Of a stretch of DNA of 64,000 nucleotides, positions 30,431 to 42,697 are shown in pieces. Both the position numbers and the translations under genes were made by a program. Source of the DNA: Theristus sp. LFF4_11 (taxonomy: Eukaryota > Nematoda > Chromadorea > Monhysterida > Xyalidae); contig JASANC010002116.1 in assembly GCA_030248135.1 (NCBI GenBank), positions 1-64,000 of the forward strand. The letters are read 5' to 3'. Each line of letters begins with the position of its first letter. The first letter of the stretch is position 1. Under the pieces are notes generated by a model. That model saw nothing but the letters and a program-made list of their open reading frames with translations. It did no database searches and was not told where the DNA came from.

Positions 30431-32311
30431 ATGGCCGATTTTGGTGACACAATTCGCCGAAAAGTGGTCAAACCGGTACGTTTCAACTATTTTACCAAGG
30501 AAGCTTGATGCTTGACCGGATTCTGTGTAGCCGCTTTGTGGTCTTTCGAGATGTGGTACAAGTGGCAAGTGCTGACCCATTTAAGACATGTCCTCACCCA
30601 AAAAAAACGATCAAACAGTATGCAAATCCAGTTCAAACGCAACCAAATTAGCTCATTGCCCACACAAAGAGATGTTTTCGCCCCAACACAATCGTCCGGT
30701 TTCCAACTTTCCAGTTATTCCACCAAGATTGTCCGCCAATGGGGACCGGACGCGGCAGCGGCCTTGTGGCTCCTCCGCTGCGGTGCCCCGTCCGTGACGT
30801 TCGCCGGGCATCCGCCCGTGAAATCGTCCGCGCAACTGAGGAGACTCGTGAAAAGTTGCCAAAAATCACCGCCGGGTAAAACTCGGGAATCGCCCCTTCA
30901 GCAGCCGCAATCTTCTTCTGGCCGCAGTATGCACGCTGGTCATGGACAGTTGTTGTCGGGTTTGTTTTTTGAATTTTAGATTTCGTTTTTTTTGCGTTTG
31001 CAGGCGACTAAAGTCGCAAGTCTGAAGACTCGACGCTCGTTTGCAATAAGTTGCGCTGCACATTGCAATTTGTTGCGCAAAAACAGAAAGTTTTAAGGTG
31101 CATTTATGAATTTAGAAATCGCATGGCTAGCGCTGAAACTGTTTTTGTCATGACTCATGAATACAAAAATAATCACGGTGTTTTAGCATAGCCTCGCGTC
31201 AGCTGTCACATTTTTTGATTATCACATTAAGAAGTGGTTACTAGCTAAGCGCCACTTTATGCAGTTTCATGGATGCATTTCTAGAGTGTTTACTATGCGT
31301 TATTTTATGCAATTACATGAATGCATCTCTGAAGTGTTTTCTAGCTATGCGTCACTATACAATTTAATGAATGCATTTTTGTAATGTGTACTGCCTAGTG
31401 TACCATTATACAATTTCATGAATGCAACTTCAGACGCGTTCACCGGCGCTCACGCACTGCGACTCGTTGAAATCGACGCTTCCGATTCGGCCATCATGAA
31501 ATCGGGCGCTGATTTGTACCTGAAACAGCTGAAACATGTCACGAAACTCCGACTGAACTTCTGCACTTTTCTGGATGATGACTTTCTAATTCAGTCGATC
31601 GGCCATCTCCGGTTGAGTCTGCAGGTGAAATAGTGAAGACAGTACATCCTGTTCAGAACACAAAGTGTTGAGTCCACGTCACATACAAACGCACTGGCAC
31701 ACATAGTGCACTGTGTTACGGTAGTGAGTGTGTCTGCGCATGTGTGGCTGCCTGTGTGTTTGTGGTTTAGTGCGAGACAGCGCTTTTACGAGACGACACG
31801 AGAAGACAGTCAAGAAAAATGAAGTAACTGGAGATGTGTACTCACGTCTGAGGACGCGACATGCAAAAGTTTATGCCGTCAAGTCAGTCGGGGCTTGCGA
31901 TGTGATGTGGTTAATGTGAATCAACATGTGATTTGTAGTACGGCACAAAAAAAGGCTTTTGGTATTATTTGTTTGAGTTTTGCATTGTATTTGTTGTTTA
32001 TATTAGCACCAAAAAACAGTTCTTCACAAAAAAAAATTATTGTTTTCTTCAAATTGATTCCATTTTCAAATTCAAATCTGGTTTTTTTCAAGGACCTCGA
32101 GATAATCAGCGGCGTATTCACGGACTTCGGTCTGAGGTCGCTGCGAAAAATGCAGAACCTGCGAAGACTACACATTTATTTGATGCTGAATGTGCAACAC
32201 CGCGAACTGGTCATACGCGACCTCCAAGCGCATTTGCCGCACTGCAAGGTGACCGAAAGTTGGAAATTTATAAAAAAAATTCAATCTGCCACGCATGAAG
32301 TCACCGATTAG
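30431..32311 (+). CDS. DMAC2L: ATP synthase subunit s / coupling factor B-like, leucine-rich repeat protein
   Basis: Four exons: 30431-30475, 30728-30875, 31434-31624 and 32093-32311, giving 200 residues, the usual length of ATP5S/DMAC2L. In mammals this is a mitochondrial inner-membrane protein linked to ATP synthase coupling. Signatures are RQWGPDAAAALWLLRCGA, KSSAQLRRLVKS, VEIDASDSAIM, LKHVTKLRLNFC (leucine-rich repeat) with a DDDFL segment, and EIISGVFTDFGLRSLRKMQNL in family order. Exons 2 and 4 use AAG acceptors (ACCAAG and TTCAAG). For exon 2 a second acceptor (CCAG at 30711-30714) exists but breaks phase. The first exon is short and not strongly presequence-like; the frame is open upstream, so the start is the least certain part. 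An AATAAA lies near 32500. Confidence 0.88.
31095..31430. repeat. array of diverged hairpin family E remnants
   Basis: Five or more CATGAATGCAT words alternate with AGCTATGCGTCACTATACAA-like arms. The region looks like several fused and decayed fold-back elements in DMAC2L intron 2. The last one abuts the exon 3 acceptor. Confidence 0.45.
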
Positions 32312-33384
32312 CAGTCCGAAATTCTAGATTTTCGATTCTATTCTGTCTATAACGCCATCATTTAGCGTTCAGCAGGCCCATTCATGGTTTTAGCATGTGA
32401 AGCTGTGCGTTTTTTTGATTCATGAATGGGAAAAGTGACACTGGTGCTGGATGCTCCATGAATGCGGCGCTTTCAATCATATTAAATTAAGTCAAGACAA
32501 TAAATGAGATCGCGTTGCTTTGCTACTAAACTTGAGTTTACTTGTTTTTGTGATAACATGGTAGTACGACTTTTTATCTGCCTTAATAGCAAGTTTAGTA
32601 TTCAGCAAAGTGTTCTGTCTATGATTCTGGTAGTCAGACCAGCACCAGACCTATGTTTTTAACTGAAGTCGTAAAAATATTACAGGTTTTTTTCAGATTA
32701 CATTTCCGCCTCTTACTACGTTCGGCTACCATAGACCGGTTGCAAAATCTGGTTGATTTAGTTGAGTGATTTGCTTTGTTTAAACGTGAATGCAACTTTC
32801 TTGATATTTTCTAGACTTTCTTTTCTGTTTTCGGCTATTTTGTGTTACACGTTGCTAAACAATTGCTGTCGAAATGAGTTAGTTGGTAACTTCATTATTC
32901 TATGGAGCTGTGTGACAAGAAAATGATAAAAACGCTGGTCAAATAAAAAAATCCCAGCAACAACTGAATCTTCACCACCCAATAAAATAAAATCAACTAG
33001 AAGCGGACTAAAATGTTTGTGACGCTGTAAAAAATAAAAACTGAGACCAAAAAAGGTGTGCACAGTCGAACTCTAATTTATTGGGAATCAGCTGCTTCGT
33101 TGGTGATTACGGTATGCATGCTTTCTGTGCAAACCAAACTCCGCCCCCACATCAATGCCTGCACAGAAAGGATGCATACCATAATCCCAACCAATCGGCT
33201 GGTTCCCTATAATTTAGAGTTCGACTGTAGTATCCTGTCCATCCGTGTGTCACTGTATAAAAGCGGCTCAGAAAAACGCCCAGTGTGGCGTTGTCTGTTT
33301 TATTTTCTTGACACACAGGCGAACAGTACTCTTGTTGTCCACTGTGATATTATTCCACCCAAAATGCATGACAATCACTCTCAA
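32312..33384. other. convergent 3' spacer DMAC2L / TMED
   Basis: No exon was seen. It holds a CATTCATGG...GATTCATGAATGG fold-back near 32380-32430 and, at 33057-33235, a complete family C element. Confidence 0.5.
33057..33235. repeat. family C element, complete copy
   Basis: AGTCGAACTCTAATTTATTG at the left is mirrored by CCTATAATTTAGAGTTCGAC at the right. The centre is CATGCTTTCTGTGCAAACCA and TGCACAGAAAGGATGCATAC. The whole unit of about 175 bp is nearly palindromic. Confidence 0.8.
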
Positions 33385-35416
33385 TCAATACTTATAATCG
33401 TCAAACAAACTGTGCCGTGTGTCAACCGTCGTTTCATAGCTCGACACAAACGGTATGACGGGTGGCGGCGACTCAAGGTGGGACGACCTTCGAACGCGGA
33501 CCGTCTGAAAGAGACGTTTTAGGAAGATGGTTTGCCCGATGTTGACGACGGCAAGGCCAACCGTGGCGGTTAGCGCCATGTAGAACAGACGATCGTTCAG
33601 CATTTCTGCGTAGCCGCGTCCTGAGAGATGATTTTTTTGTTCATAGTTTCGCAATCAGATAATACAGTATATGCAACATGAGGTGATGACCAACCAATCA
33701 ACGCTGAGAATTGCTCATGAGCAACCAATCAGCTTAGTTGCATATATTATTTTGCAGATGAATACAGTGGCGGCCAAACGTATTGCGACGCTGCGCGCGT
33801 GTGTGCTGTGTATTGCGCGCGTGTTGCATCAGCCGTACAAACGCTATTCTAAAAATTTATGGGCAACGTTGGGTTCACGGGACACTTTTCGACCCAACTT
33901 GCCCCTAAATTCTAATAATAGCGTTTGTACGGCTGATGCAGTTCGCGTGCAATACACAGCACACACGCGCGCAGCGTTCCAACACGGCCATGCTTGATTG
34001 CACCCTGCAACCTTGTTCATTCTCGAGTCTCCAGTTCTTCTGGTGCGCCCTGACGTGGTGCAGCTGCTCGCTGATGCCCTCCGTCAGCACGTCGCTCATG
34101 CCAGGCGCGCCCGGACCGAGCATCGCGATCAATCTGCAAAATGACAGCAAAACGAGAAAACGGTGATTTTTTAGGCGAGGTTTTCAGCCAGGGCTGACCC
34201 AGAAAAGCGTATGCTGTCGAGTCGGGCGCCCATGTCGAGTTTTCTTTGTCATTAAGTGCCTATACACCCACCCCTCGGCGGGGCTCGATCCCCCGAACGC
34301 ACAGACAACAGTCTAACGCGCTAAGACCAGGCCACGGGGGGGGTTGTTTGTCAAGAAAAAATGTGTCATGACAGAGAGCATCTGAAAAGTCTACCATGTT
34401 TGAAAAACATGTTGTCAAAAGAACCTGAATCGTTTTTTTGTACGCTTTTCACTTTTTTGTGCAAATCACCGTTCGTTTGTTACACGCGCATGCGTGCTGC
34501 TTGTGCCTGTGTGTTTGTTTTATGTTTTTGTGATTGTGCGACACGTCACCATGCGTTGTTGTAGCAGATGTAGTCACGCAGAACAATAATGCGATGCAAA
34601 TGCGCCAGAAGGTGATGCAGCAGATTATGCACTTTGTTGATGTACGTGCACTCAGCATTGCCTTCGGACGCGGGATACTTTGAGCCTCGTAAAACAAAAA
34701 GGAAATGACTAACTGTAACAGCACAACCCACTCACTTGTTCCTTGCGTCCGATTCGTCCAGTTTCATGTAGTAGGCGGTGGTGTGCATCGACACAATCGT
34801 GAGACTCTGAAAGCAGAACGTGAAATCGCCCGGCACACTCAGAAATCGATAAACGTCGCCCTCTAAATCGCTGCGCTCGTAGATCGTGTGGTTACTGTGG
34901 TCGACTACGGTAACGAGAACTTTGGCGTCTCCTGCAACGAAAGTGGGCTGTTTATGTCAAGTAAATAAGTTTCATTTGTGCAACGTATGTATCTGGCATT
35001 GAAACGTACATATACGTATTAAAATTATTCTTCGGCGGTTTTGATTTTGAATCCAAAAAAGCAAAACCCGACTTCGGTTCATTCTTCTTCCGTGTTTGCT
35101 CTGTGTTCCGCCAATAAAATAACACTGACAGGTTTGAAGAAACCTACTTTATACCTCTGAGTTTCTTATACTGAAACGTGTAATCCTTGAATTCATCATG
35201 GAACTCTTCGCCGAAACACGTCGCAGTTCTTGGCGCGATTTCGAACGTAAACTCGCTACGATGCGTGTGCGGTTTCGGGGGCTCGACGACATTCTCCAGT
35301 TCGGTTTCGTTCATTTCATGAGCGGTTGCAACATTCAGGATGATTTTGTGGTTGTGACCGGTCAGAATTATCGTTAGAATTCGTAGACATTGAGCTATTC
35401 GGTTGGTTTCAGGCAT
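33385..35416 (-). CDS. p24/TMED-family transmembrane cargo receptor (GOLD domain)
   Basis: Four minus-strand exons: 35416-35155, 34931-34736, 34133-34012 and 33620-33385, giving 271 residues. p24 proteins cycle between ER and Golgi in COPI/COPII vesicles. The GOLD domain shows EFTFEIAPRTATCFGEEF, a YRFLSVPGDFTFCFQS segment with the two expected cysteines, and YYMKLDES. It is followed by the lumenal coil EQLHHVRAHQKNWRLENEQG, then RGYAEMLNDRL. One membrane helix follows (FYMALTATVGLAVVNIGQTI), then FLKRLF. The family normally ends about ten residues later; here an in-frame tail of about 40 residues ends DDYKY. The N-terminal hydrophobic stretch (CLRILTIILTG) is short for a signal peptide, so a further 5' exon is possible. 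The subfamily is not resolved. Confidence 0.85.
33664..33762. repeat. family C element, short copy
   Basis: GATGACCAACCAATCAACGC and GAGCAACCAATCAGCTTAG arms end at TTGCATATATTATTTTGCAG, directly beside the family D MITE. It is in TMED intron 3. Confidence 0.5.
33763..33990. mobile_element. MITE, family D, copy 2 (right end truncated)
   Basis: TACAGTGGCGGCCAAACGTA at the left, and the shared GCGCGTGTTGCATCAGCCGT and AACGCTATTCTAAAAATTTA. The right arm stops at GCGTTCCAACACGGCCA, losing the last bases. It ends about 20 bp from the TMED exon 3 donor. Confidence 0.8.
34172..34347 (-). mobile_element. tRNA-derived SINE, family S, copy 2
   Basis: On the minus strand: a GGCCTGGTC-like A box, the GGGGGATCGAGCCCCG B box and the CACTTAATGACAAAGAAAAC body. 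It ends in TTCTGGGTCAGCCCTGGCTG. It is in TMED intron 2. Confidence 0.8.
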
Positions 35417-37744
35417 GATGAATGTGAATTCCCACGGACAAACGCGCGACGATGAAAGAGCAGGCGGGAATCTTCTTGTCTTTATCTAATTGCAGGTTTC
35501 CCACTCGGAAATCGAATTGTTAAAAGCACTGCTCAAATATAATTGATTGGATTGCAACTGATTACTGCTTGCTGTTTCATTTCTGAAATGATTTTCTGTA
35601 TTCGTTACAAATCTGCTAAATCGTTGGCTTTCCGTTTTCCGTTTTCCATCCGTATCTACGCATGTCCATTCAACAGCTGTGTGACACGGTAACACATATT
35701 TTCCGGAGCACATTATCCAGGGTCTACCAGAAATGTCGAAACGTAAACGTGACAGTTTGCATGATCGTAAAGGAACTGAAATACGGTTTCGTGTCGCTGG
35801 TTTTTACAATCGATCTCACGGCTCACTGGAAGCATTTGGCTAATGGCTGAAATGCCGCGTCATAATGAAAAAAGCCAATTTTCGGATTGTGCGATGGATG
35901 TGTTTATTAAAAAAATGTGAATTTATAAACTGTCACAAGTTGAAAAGAAACACGAAAAATTGAATTTGCCGGCTTTTTGTTTTGAATTATCCATTATTGC
36001 GGCAAATCACGCTCACACACTCCTCTGGCACTTGACAACAACACAACGTGCAAACCCGTGCACTTTTTAAGGAAAAAGAAAAAAATGTTCGCGTTTTAGT
36101 GTAAGAAATTTGACATTTTGTACATGCGGTTTTTTAGTATGCTTCCAAACCTGGTTTTTTTCGCGGAATATGGTACTCAGCTTTGGATACCGTGTTTTTT
36201 GATCAGAAGTTCCCTCCCAAGTTCTTACATTTTTTGAGCACTTCAATGCTGCTGTCTAACTGTACAGCAAAAACAGCCTTCTTGTAAAATGTTGTTTTGC
36301 TAGCTGTTTACTGCTGTTTACAAGTGCTATAACCGCTGTTTACTTTGTAATCGGTATGCACTCAAAAACTGGCTGACCTCAAAACATCATTGCTTTGCCA
36401 CACTAAATTCTTCGTGCATTTTGGTCACTTTGTTAGAATTAAAAAATTCAAAAAACATTGAACTAAAATGTTTGGTCCCAGTTTTGCTGTCACTTCTCTG
36501 CTGTTGTAAGCTGTAACAACCGATTAAAACTCTTATTCACTTTACGCTGAGCAGTCTACAATCATTTGCAGTCTACAATTAAAATTACGCAATTTTCACG
36601 GTATTTCAGATTTTCCGTTTCAATATATGTACTTGCGACACAAAAAGTGTAGTGCCGATTCTCAAACTACATGTACATTGAGAATTTCGAATAAAATTAG
36701 GCAAACCAGTAAAATCATAATAAAACGGTAGTCACTTCACGGTGCATTTGGGGCGAAAAAATTAGTTTCTCAGAGTGGTATCAATAAATTTCCGATTTTC
36801 GAGTTGCAGTTGATTTGATGCAAAAATAATAAAAAAAGACCGACCAGCAGGGACAAATAAAACTTTTTCAAAACTTTGCCGACACTTTGCGATGTTCTGT
36901 GAAAGGAAAAAATTCGTCGCGCGCACAGTTAGAAAAACCTGAAAAGACATATCACTTTTCTAATTTAGAGTGACCTTTGTACGAAAACGGCTTACAAAAA
37001 AGCGGTGAGTTTCGACAAGAAAAATGCTAAACTTCTAATTTCTGGCGTTGTAACACCAGCAAAATCCGTAAAAAGAACGAGCAATTATTGCCCCATTAGA
37101 AAAATCTCACAAACAAACCCGATCGGTAAAGCAGACACGATAAACAAAAAATCGTCGCAGACGAAAACAGTGAAATGAACACAGTTCCAAAGTTTCAAAC
37201 GTCGACCACCTTGGTCGAATAAGGAGATCACGACTGTTCATTTTTTCCGGAGAGACTCGTACCCACAAAATACCGCACCCGTCGCTTGGACCACCAGATA
37301 TGATCACAACGAAACCCTGTACCTCACAGAAACCGTCAATGTGAAATTTGGCGGAAAAAGATAAGCTTGCAAAAATATACTGAATAAATTTGCGTAATGA
37401 GAAAATGATTTTCTGCCGGCGAGTTTCGAGATCCGTCAAACCTTTTACTATTTTTTTTAAAAAGCAGTTTTATATTGAACACCTCGAACAATTAGACGAC
37501 CGCAACGAAACCTTGCAGAATTCATTATGACTAGAAGAATTCATTTTATTACCGACGAGGTTCGAACCCAGAAAATCAGACCCAGCACGCCTCGAACCAC
37601 CAGACCATCACAACGAAACCCTCTGGTAGTTTGCAACTAATTTTCCCCGGCAAGACTTGAGCCCAGAAAATCACATCAAGCAACGCCTCGGACCACTTGA
37701 CCATCGCAAAGCAAACGCGCACCGGCACCGCATAAACCGCCATC
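35417..37744. other. divergent TMED-XPR1 spacer
   Basis: No coding exon was found. It is AT-rich to about 37100. From about 37260 to 37715 it holds three minus-strand tRNA-like units, ending just before the XPR1 start. Confidence 0.5.
37260..37715 (-). repeat. three tRNA-like units upstream of XPR1
   Basis: Reading the minus strand, three blocks (about 37650-37715, 37555-37625 and 37250-37320) each show GTTTCGTTGTGATGGTCTGG-like A-box sequence and a GGGTTCGAACCTCG-like B box spaced as in tRNAs. Arm pairing is too poor for functional tRNAs. They look like tRNA-derived SINE heads. Confidence 0.55.
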
Positions 37745-40700
37745 ATGAAGTTCGGCGAGCAGATGACGGCGCACATCACAACGGAATGGCGCAAGCAGTA
37801 TCTCGACTACGAGGTGCTGAAAAAGCTGATTTATGCCGCCGAGACGGAGGCGCCGTCGAAAGAGGGCGAGGCTGCCCTCGACGCACGTGCGGTGTACCTC
37901 GATCGAAAGGACGCCGACTTTTTCCACGTTTGCGACTCCGAACTGACGAAGATCAATCTGTTCTTCGGCATGAAAATCGCCGAGGCGCACCGAAAGCAGA
38001 ACGAACTGAAGAAGGACTTGGAGTTGCTGAAGGAGCACAAGCCGACGCCGAAGACGATGCAGCAGCTGAAGTTTGCGTTCAGCGAGTATTACCTCGGGCT
38101 GGTGTTGATTCAGAACTACCAGCAGATGAATCTGACCGGTTTCCGGAAGATCTTGAAGAAGCACGATAAACTGTTCCAGCGGGACAGCGGTGAGTGGTTG
38201 TTTTCTTCGCCAGAGAAAAGAATTAGGCAGCATTCATGAAGAAGCATTTAGTGACGCGTAGCTATGTGTCACTAAATACTGCTTCATGAATGCGGCTTAA
38301 AGTGAATGTATGGGAGGACATAAAAATAGCTGCTGAGGAAATTGGGTGAAAGAAGTCGTGGTGTCCTTTTTTGCCCAAAATGATGTGTGTCCCTGTATGT
38401 GTGTTTCTCAGCGTGTTACTAAAAAAATATAAAACAAACGAACTTTGATTCTGAGGAACTTCGCACAGGCATGAAATGGCGCGAAGAGATGGTCCTGAAA
38501 TCGGCCTTGGCCACAAATCGTGACATTGAATCATTGTTGGCTGCCACTGAAAGCACTGTAATCAATGAGCTCGAGGGTGGCAACAGGGCAGCTGCGATGC
38601 GTCGACTCAGGGTGCAACCAATCAGTGAAAAGGTTAATTAAAAAAGTAGTTTAGCATTAAAAAGCAGCAACCTGAAAAAAGTTTCACGTTTAAGCATGCC
38701 AATTGTAGTGGAAAGTCTGGAGTTTGTGTGCGATGCGGTACAGTCATTAAGAAGGATCAGTTCGGTTTCGATTCATCATTCTTCCATTGTAAAATAGCAT
38801 GAATGCGTTTTCGTTCGGTTTCCGCGCGATTCGGCAGTCTTTATAATCAAAATCTGTCAGACTCATCCAATTCAGTTGTCCAAAAAGTTTAATCCATAAA
38901 AGTTGATCAATAAAAAACCGCAACAAAAAAAAACCAACCAGTGCAGCTAGTGGTGAAGCGGCAAATTTGTGTTTTTTTGGAATGAGTGAAATCTTTCAAT
39001 GAAATCAAAATGTTCAATAACCAAACAATTTCGCTCAGGTGAGCCCGTGGATCACGTTCCGTCTCGGCCTCTACCTCGGCATGTTCCTCGTCAGTCTCGG
39101 CGTGATCGGAGTCACTCTGTTGTATCGTCATTACAACCCGGACGCCTGGCACGTCGGACTGTCACAGAGTGCGAAAGTGGCACGAATGCACGAGCGGAAA
39201 TGGGTAAACATGCACGCTAAAAAGTGTGAAAACGGTGTCCGAACCGATGTCCCGTTCTTGTCTGCCTGGATGATCCGTCCCGTGTTACGGAAGTGGAAAA
39301 ATGTGACCAAAAATGCTGATTGCCGAGTGTGTTGTTTTTGAGCCTGATACTCGGTGAGCACACGAAAGTTTCAATTTGAAGAAAAATGAACGCTTTTCAT
39401 TTGCATTTGCATTTCATTTGCAAAAAGCAAAATTCTTTGCAGCCAGATGCACTTCTTTTAGCGGCCCTTCATGAAACAGTATTTAGTGACGAGTAGCTGG
39501 GTGAAAACATTAGCTATGCGGTCACTAAATACTGCTTCATGAATGCCGCTTTAGTTATCTCGCGGGCTATATGCGGAAAAAGATGCCAGGTTTAAAGAAA
39601 CATGCTTTAGCGAATAGTTTGAAGGAATATGCCAGTTAGCAATCATTCCTCTGGACTTCGTTTGATGAGTGCGGGTTTGCCACCTGACACAAAGATGATG
39701 ACGTCACCATAGTTTCAGATCGGTCTTCGCCTGTACCGTGGTTTCCTGATTCTGTTCGTCAACATGTGGCTGGTCGGACTGAACATGTACGGATGGCGTG
39801 GCGGCGGTGTGAACCACGTGCTGATATTCGAGATTGACCCGAGAAACCATCTCACTTATCAGGTTGCATTTAAAAAAAATCAATTTTGTCAACCCTCATA
39901 GCCTTGCACTCTTCAGTTCGTTTGTCCGTTCAATTCATTGGCTGACTGTCTCTGTCATAGGTGCTCTGTCCGTTGCGATTGCATTTTCAAGTCCAACAAG
40001 TCGATTGGTTGATCTGACAGATTTCTACACCCGGCTTGTACATTTCAGGGCATAATGGAGATTGCGTCGATGCTTTGCATGATGTGGGCAATCTGTGTGG
40101 TTGGTTACCTGCATGCGCATCTTGTTGGGTTACCACCATTGGTGTTTCCACTGCTCTTGATGTCTGTGCTGTTGCTGTGAGTTTGTTGATTTAGAAGGTT
40201 GAAATCCTTTCGTTTATAAAGTTGTCCAAACTGGGGTGTCCGGGCCGGGGTCCTGTCCGCCCGGGTGTCCCGCGTGGTGTTTCGTCCCACGACAGTCAGT
40301 CATTTTGTCTGTCAGTAAAGTTTTATTCTGCAGTGCTCCGCATGATACCAGCAATGTGTAAGATACCATGAGTAGGCAAGCCAAAAGTGGCATAAAAGTG
40401 GCAACACCATATTCGGTACTTGGCGTTTTTGGGCCACTTTTATTTTCGGGACACGGACACCACGCGGGAAAACTAATCGGAGAAGACACCGGACACTGGA
40501 CGAACACCTTTTTTGCGTGGAAATGTTGCGCAGCCACCAACAAACACACGGAGCTTACAGTTGAACTCTAATTATAGGCATTCAGCTGATTGCTTAGTTA
40601 TCACGCGCATGCATGTTTTCTGCGCACGACAGACTCCACCTCCACCACAGCAATGCCTGCACCGAAAGCATGTATCACGTGATCACCAATAACCAGTCAG

Positions 40701-42662
40701 CTAATTGCCTACAATTTTGCAGTTCGATTGCACTGTAGTTTGTCACAGTAGGTGATAACTCAACTGTAACGCAATCTGCCACCCAAAAATCCTGCGCCCC
40801 TTATTTCAGATACATGTTCAATCCGCTGCAAACGCCCGACCGGGTCATGCATCGATCGAGTCGTTACTGGCTACTGAAGAAAGTCTTCATCTGTTTGACG
40901 GCTCCTTTCCACCGGGTGGCGTTCGCCGACTTTTGGCTCGGCGACCAAATGAACTCGGCCGTGACGTCATTCTTGGACTTTGGCTATTTCGCGTGTTTCT
41001 ACGTCGGCCAAGTGACGTACTTTGACGACCACGGACACGGGGCACCGTTCATTGACTTTCAGGTGCACCGTTTTTGGAATTGCATGTGCGCGGTGGGGGT
41101 TAATGCGAGGTTTGGTTTTTATTGGCTTAGGCCTACATAGGTTTAGGCTTAGCCGTTGGCTTAGGCTTAGGTCGAGGCTTAGGCTCACACTTAGATCGAA
41201 AGCTTTTAAGCTGGTCCGTATCATACGCCGTTCCTACAGTTTTATCGGAGTTCCTGCCATGGCTTATGTTAGGCATACGCAAGATGCCAATACGCAATCC
41301 TGCAACAAACTCACGAGATCGATTTGAGACGAAAAATGCTCGCTGAACCAGTGTGACAATCATTGGACTCAATTCCATCGTGTCTACCGTAAAGTCTTGC
41401 ATATAAGTTTCCTCCCACTTATAAGACCCCCACCAAAAAGTGGGCGGAGTGTCATACGGCGGGAAACCGAAAAATTCAAAATTTTGACTTGGTCAACATT
41501 CCAACCCGTTTATAAGGTCCGGAGGTCTTAATCTTCGTTTTATAAATCTCAATCTCCCACGTATAATGTTGTGACACAAAATTCCACTTTTTTCAGAAAA
41601 ATTTGATTTTCAAATTTATAAGGAGACCTTAAATGCAAGAGACTTTACGGGTATGTTTCCTTTGCAGACCTACGGCAACACGACGACGCTGGGCGCCGCG
41701 CCGGAACCGGACGCCGACTTTTGTTACGCGTCGACGGCCTGGTGGAAGCCGATCATCACGGTGCTGCCGGCGTGGATCCGTTTCGCGCAGTGCCTTCGCC
41801 GGTACAAGGACAGCCCCACCGTGCACCCGCATCTGACCAATGCTGGTGAGACAAGTTTGGAATCGTTTTACAGGGTTATACGTTTTACGGTGGACATGTC
41901 ACCCCCATGGTCTGGTGGTGGCGCGTTAGACTGTTGTCTGTGCGTTCGGGGGAATCGAGCCCCGGAGCACTTAATGACAGAGAAAACTCGATGGACACTC
42001 GACGGCGTTCTGTACGCTTTTATCTGGGTTAGCACTGTGTGGCTAAAAACATTGCCTAAAACTTCCAAGAAAAACAACAACAACCCTCAAGTCCAGTTCA
42101 TACTGACGCACGTCAAAGGCACGTCTCCATAGACCGGTAGTGTGCAATATAGCATAACACCTGACGTGCCGTGCTGTAGACGCATACGTCAGTATGAACG
42201 GGCGGTATCAACGAATTTGTCTTCCTATCCAGGCAAATACTTCACCAGTTTCCTGGTGATCGCAACGGGTACAGCGCGTGTCGTCTACACAAACTCGTAC
42301 CCGGTAGCGACGACCAGCGTCCGCACGTACGGCAATCCGCTGTTCTACGCGTGGGTGCTCGCGTATCTGTGCAGCTTCTGTTACACGTACTACTGGGACG
42401 TGTTCATGGACTGGGGACTGATGCACCGACAATACGGCTATCTCAGGGAAGAGCTGATTTATAGGTGAGTTTTGTAAACGTGTACCGTTTACCCGCACGG
42501 TTATTCTCGTTATTGTTGCAAACCTACGAGCCTGGGGCTACAGGTTTCAAGGATGTCTTTTGCCCCGCGAGTTTTTTGTCTACTTCGTTTGTGTCGTCTT
42601 GTCTTTCGGCATCGTCTTTTGTTACCGTCCAAATTCCAAGCGTCAATCAATCAATCAATCAG

Positions 42663-42697
<35 letters not shown>

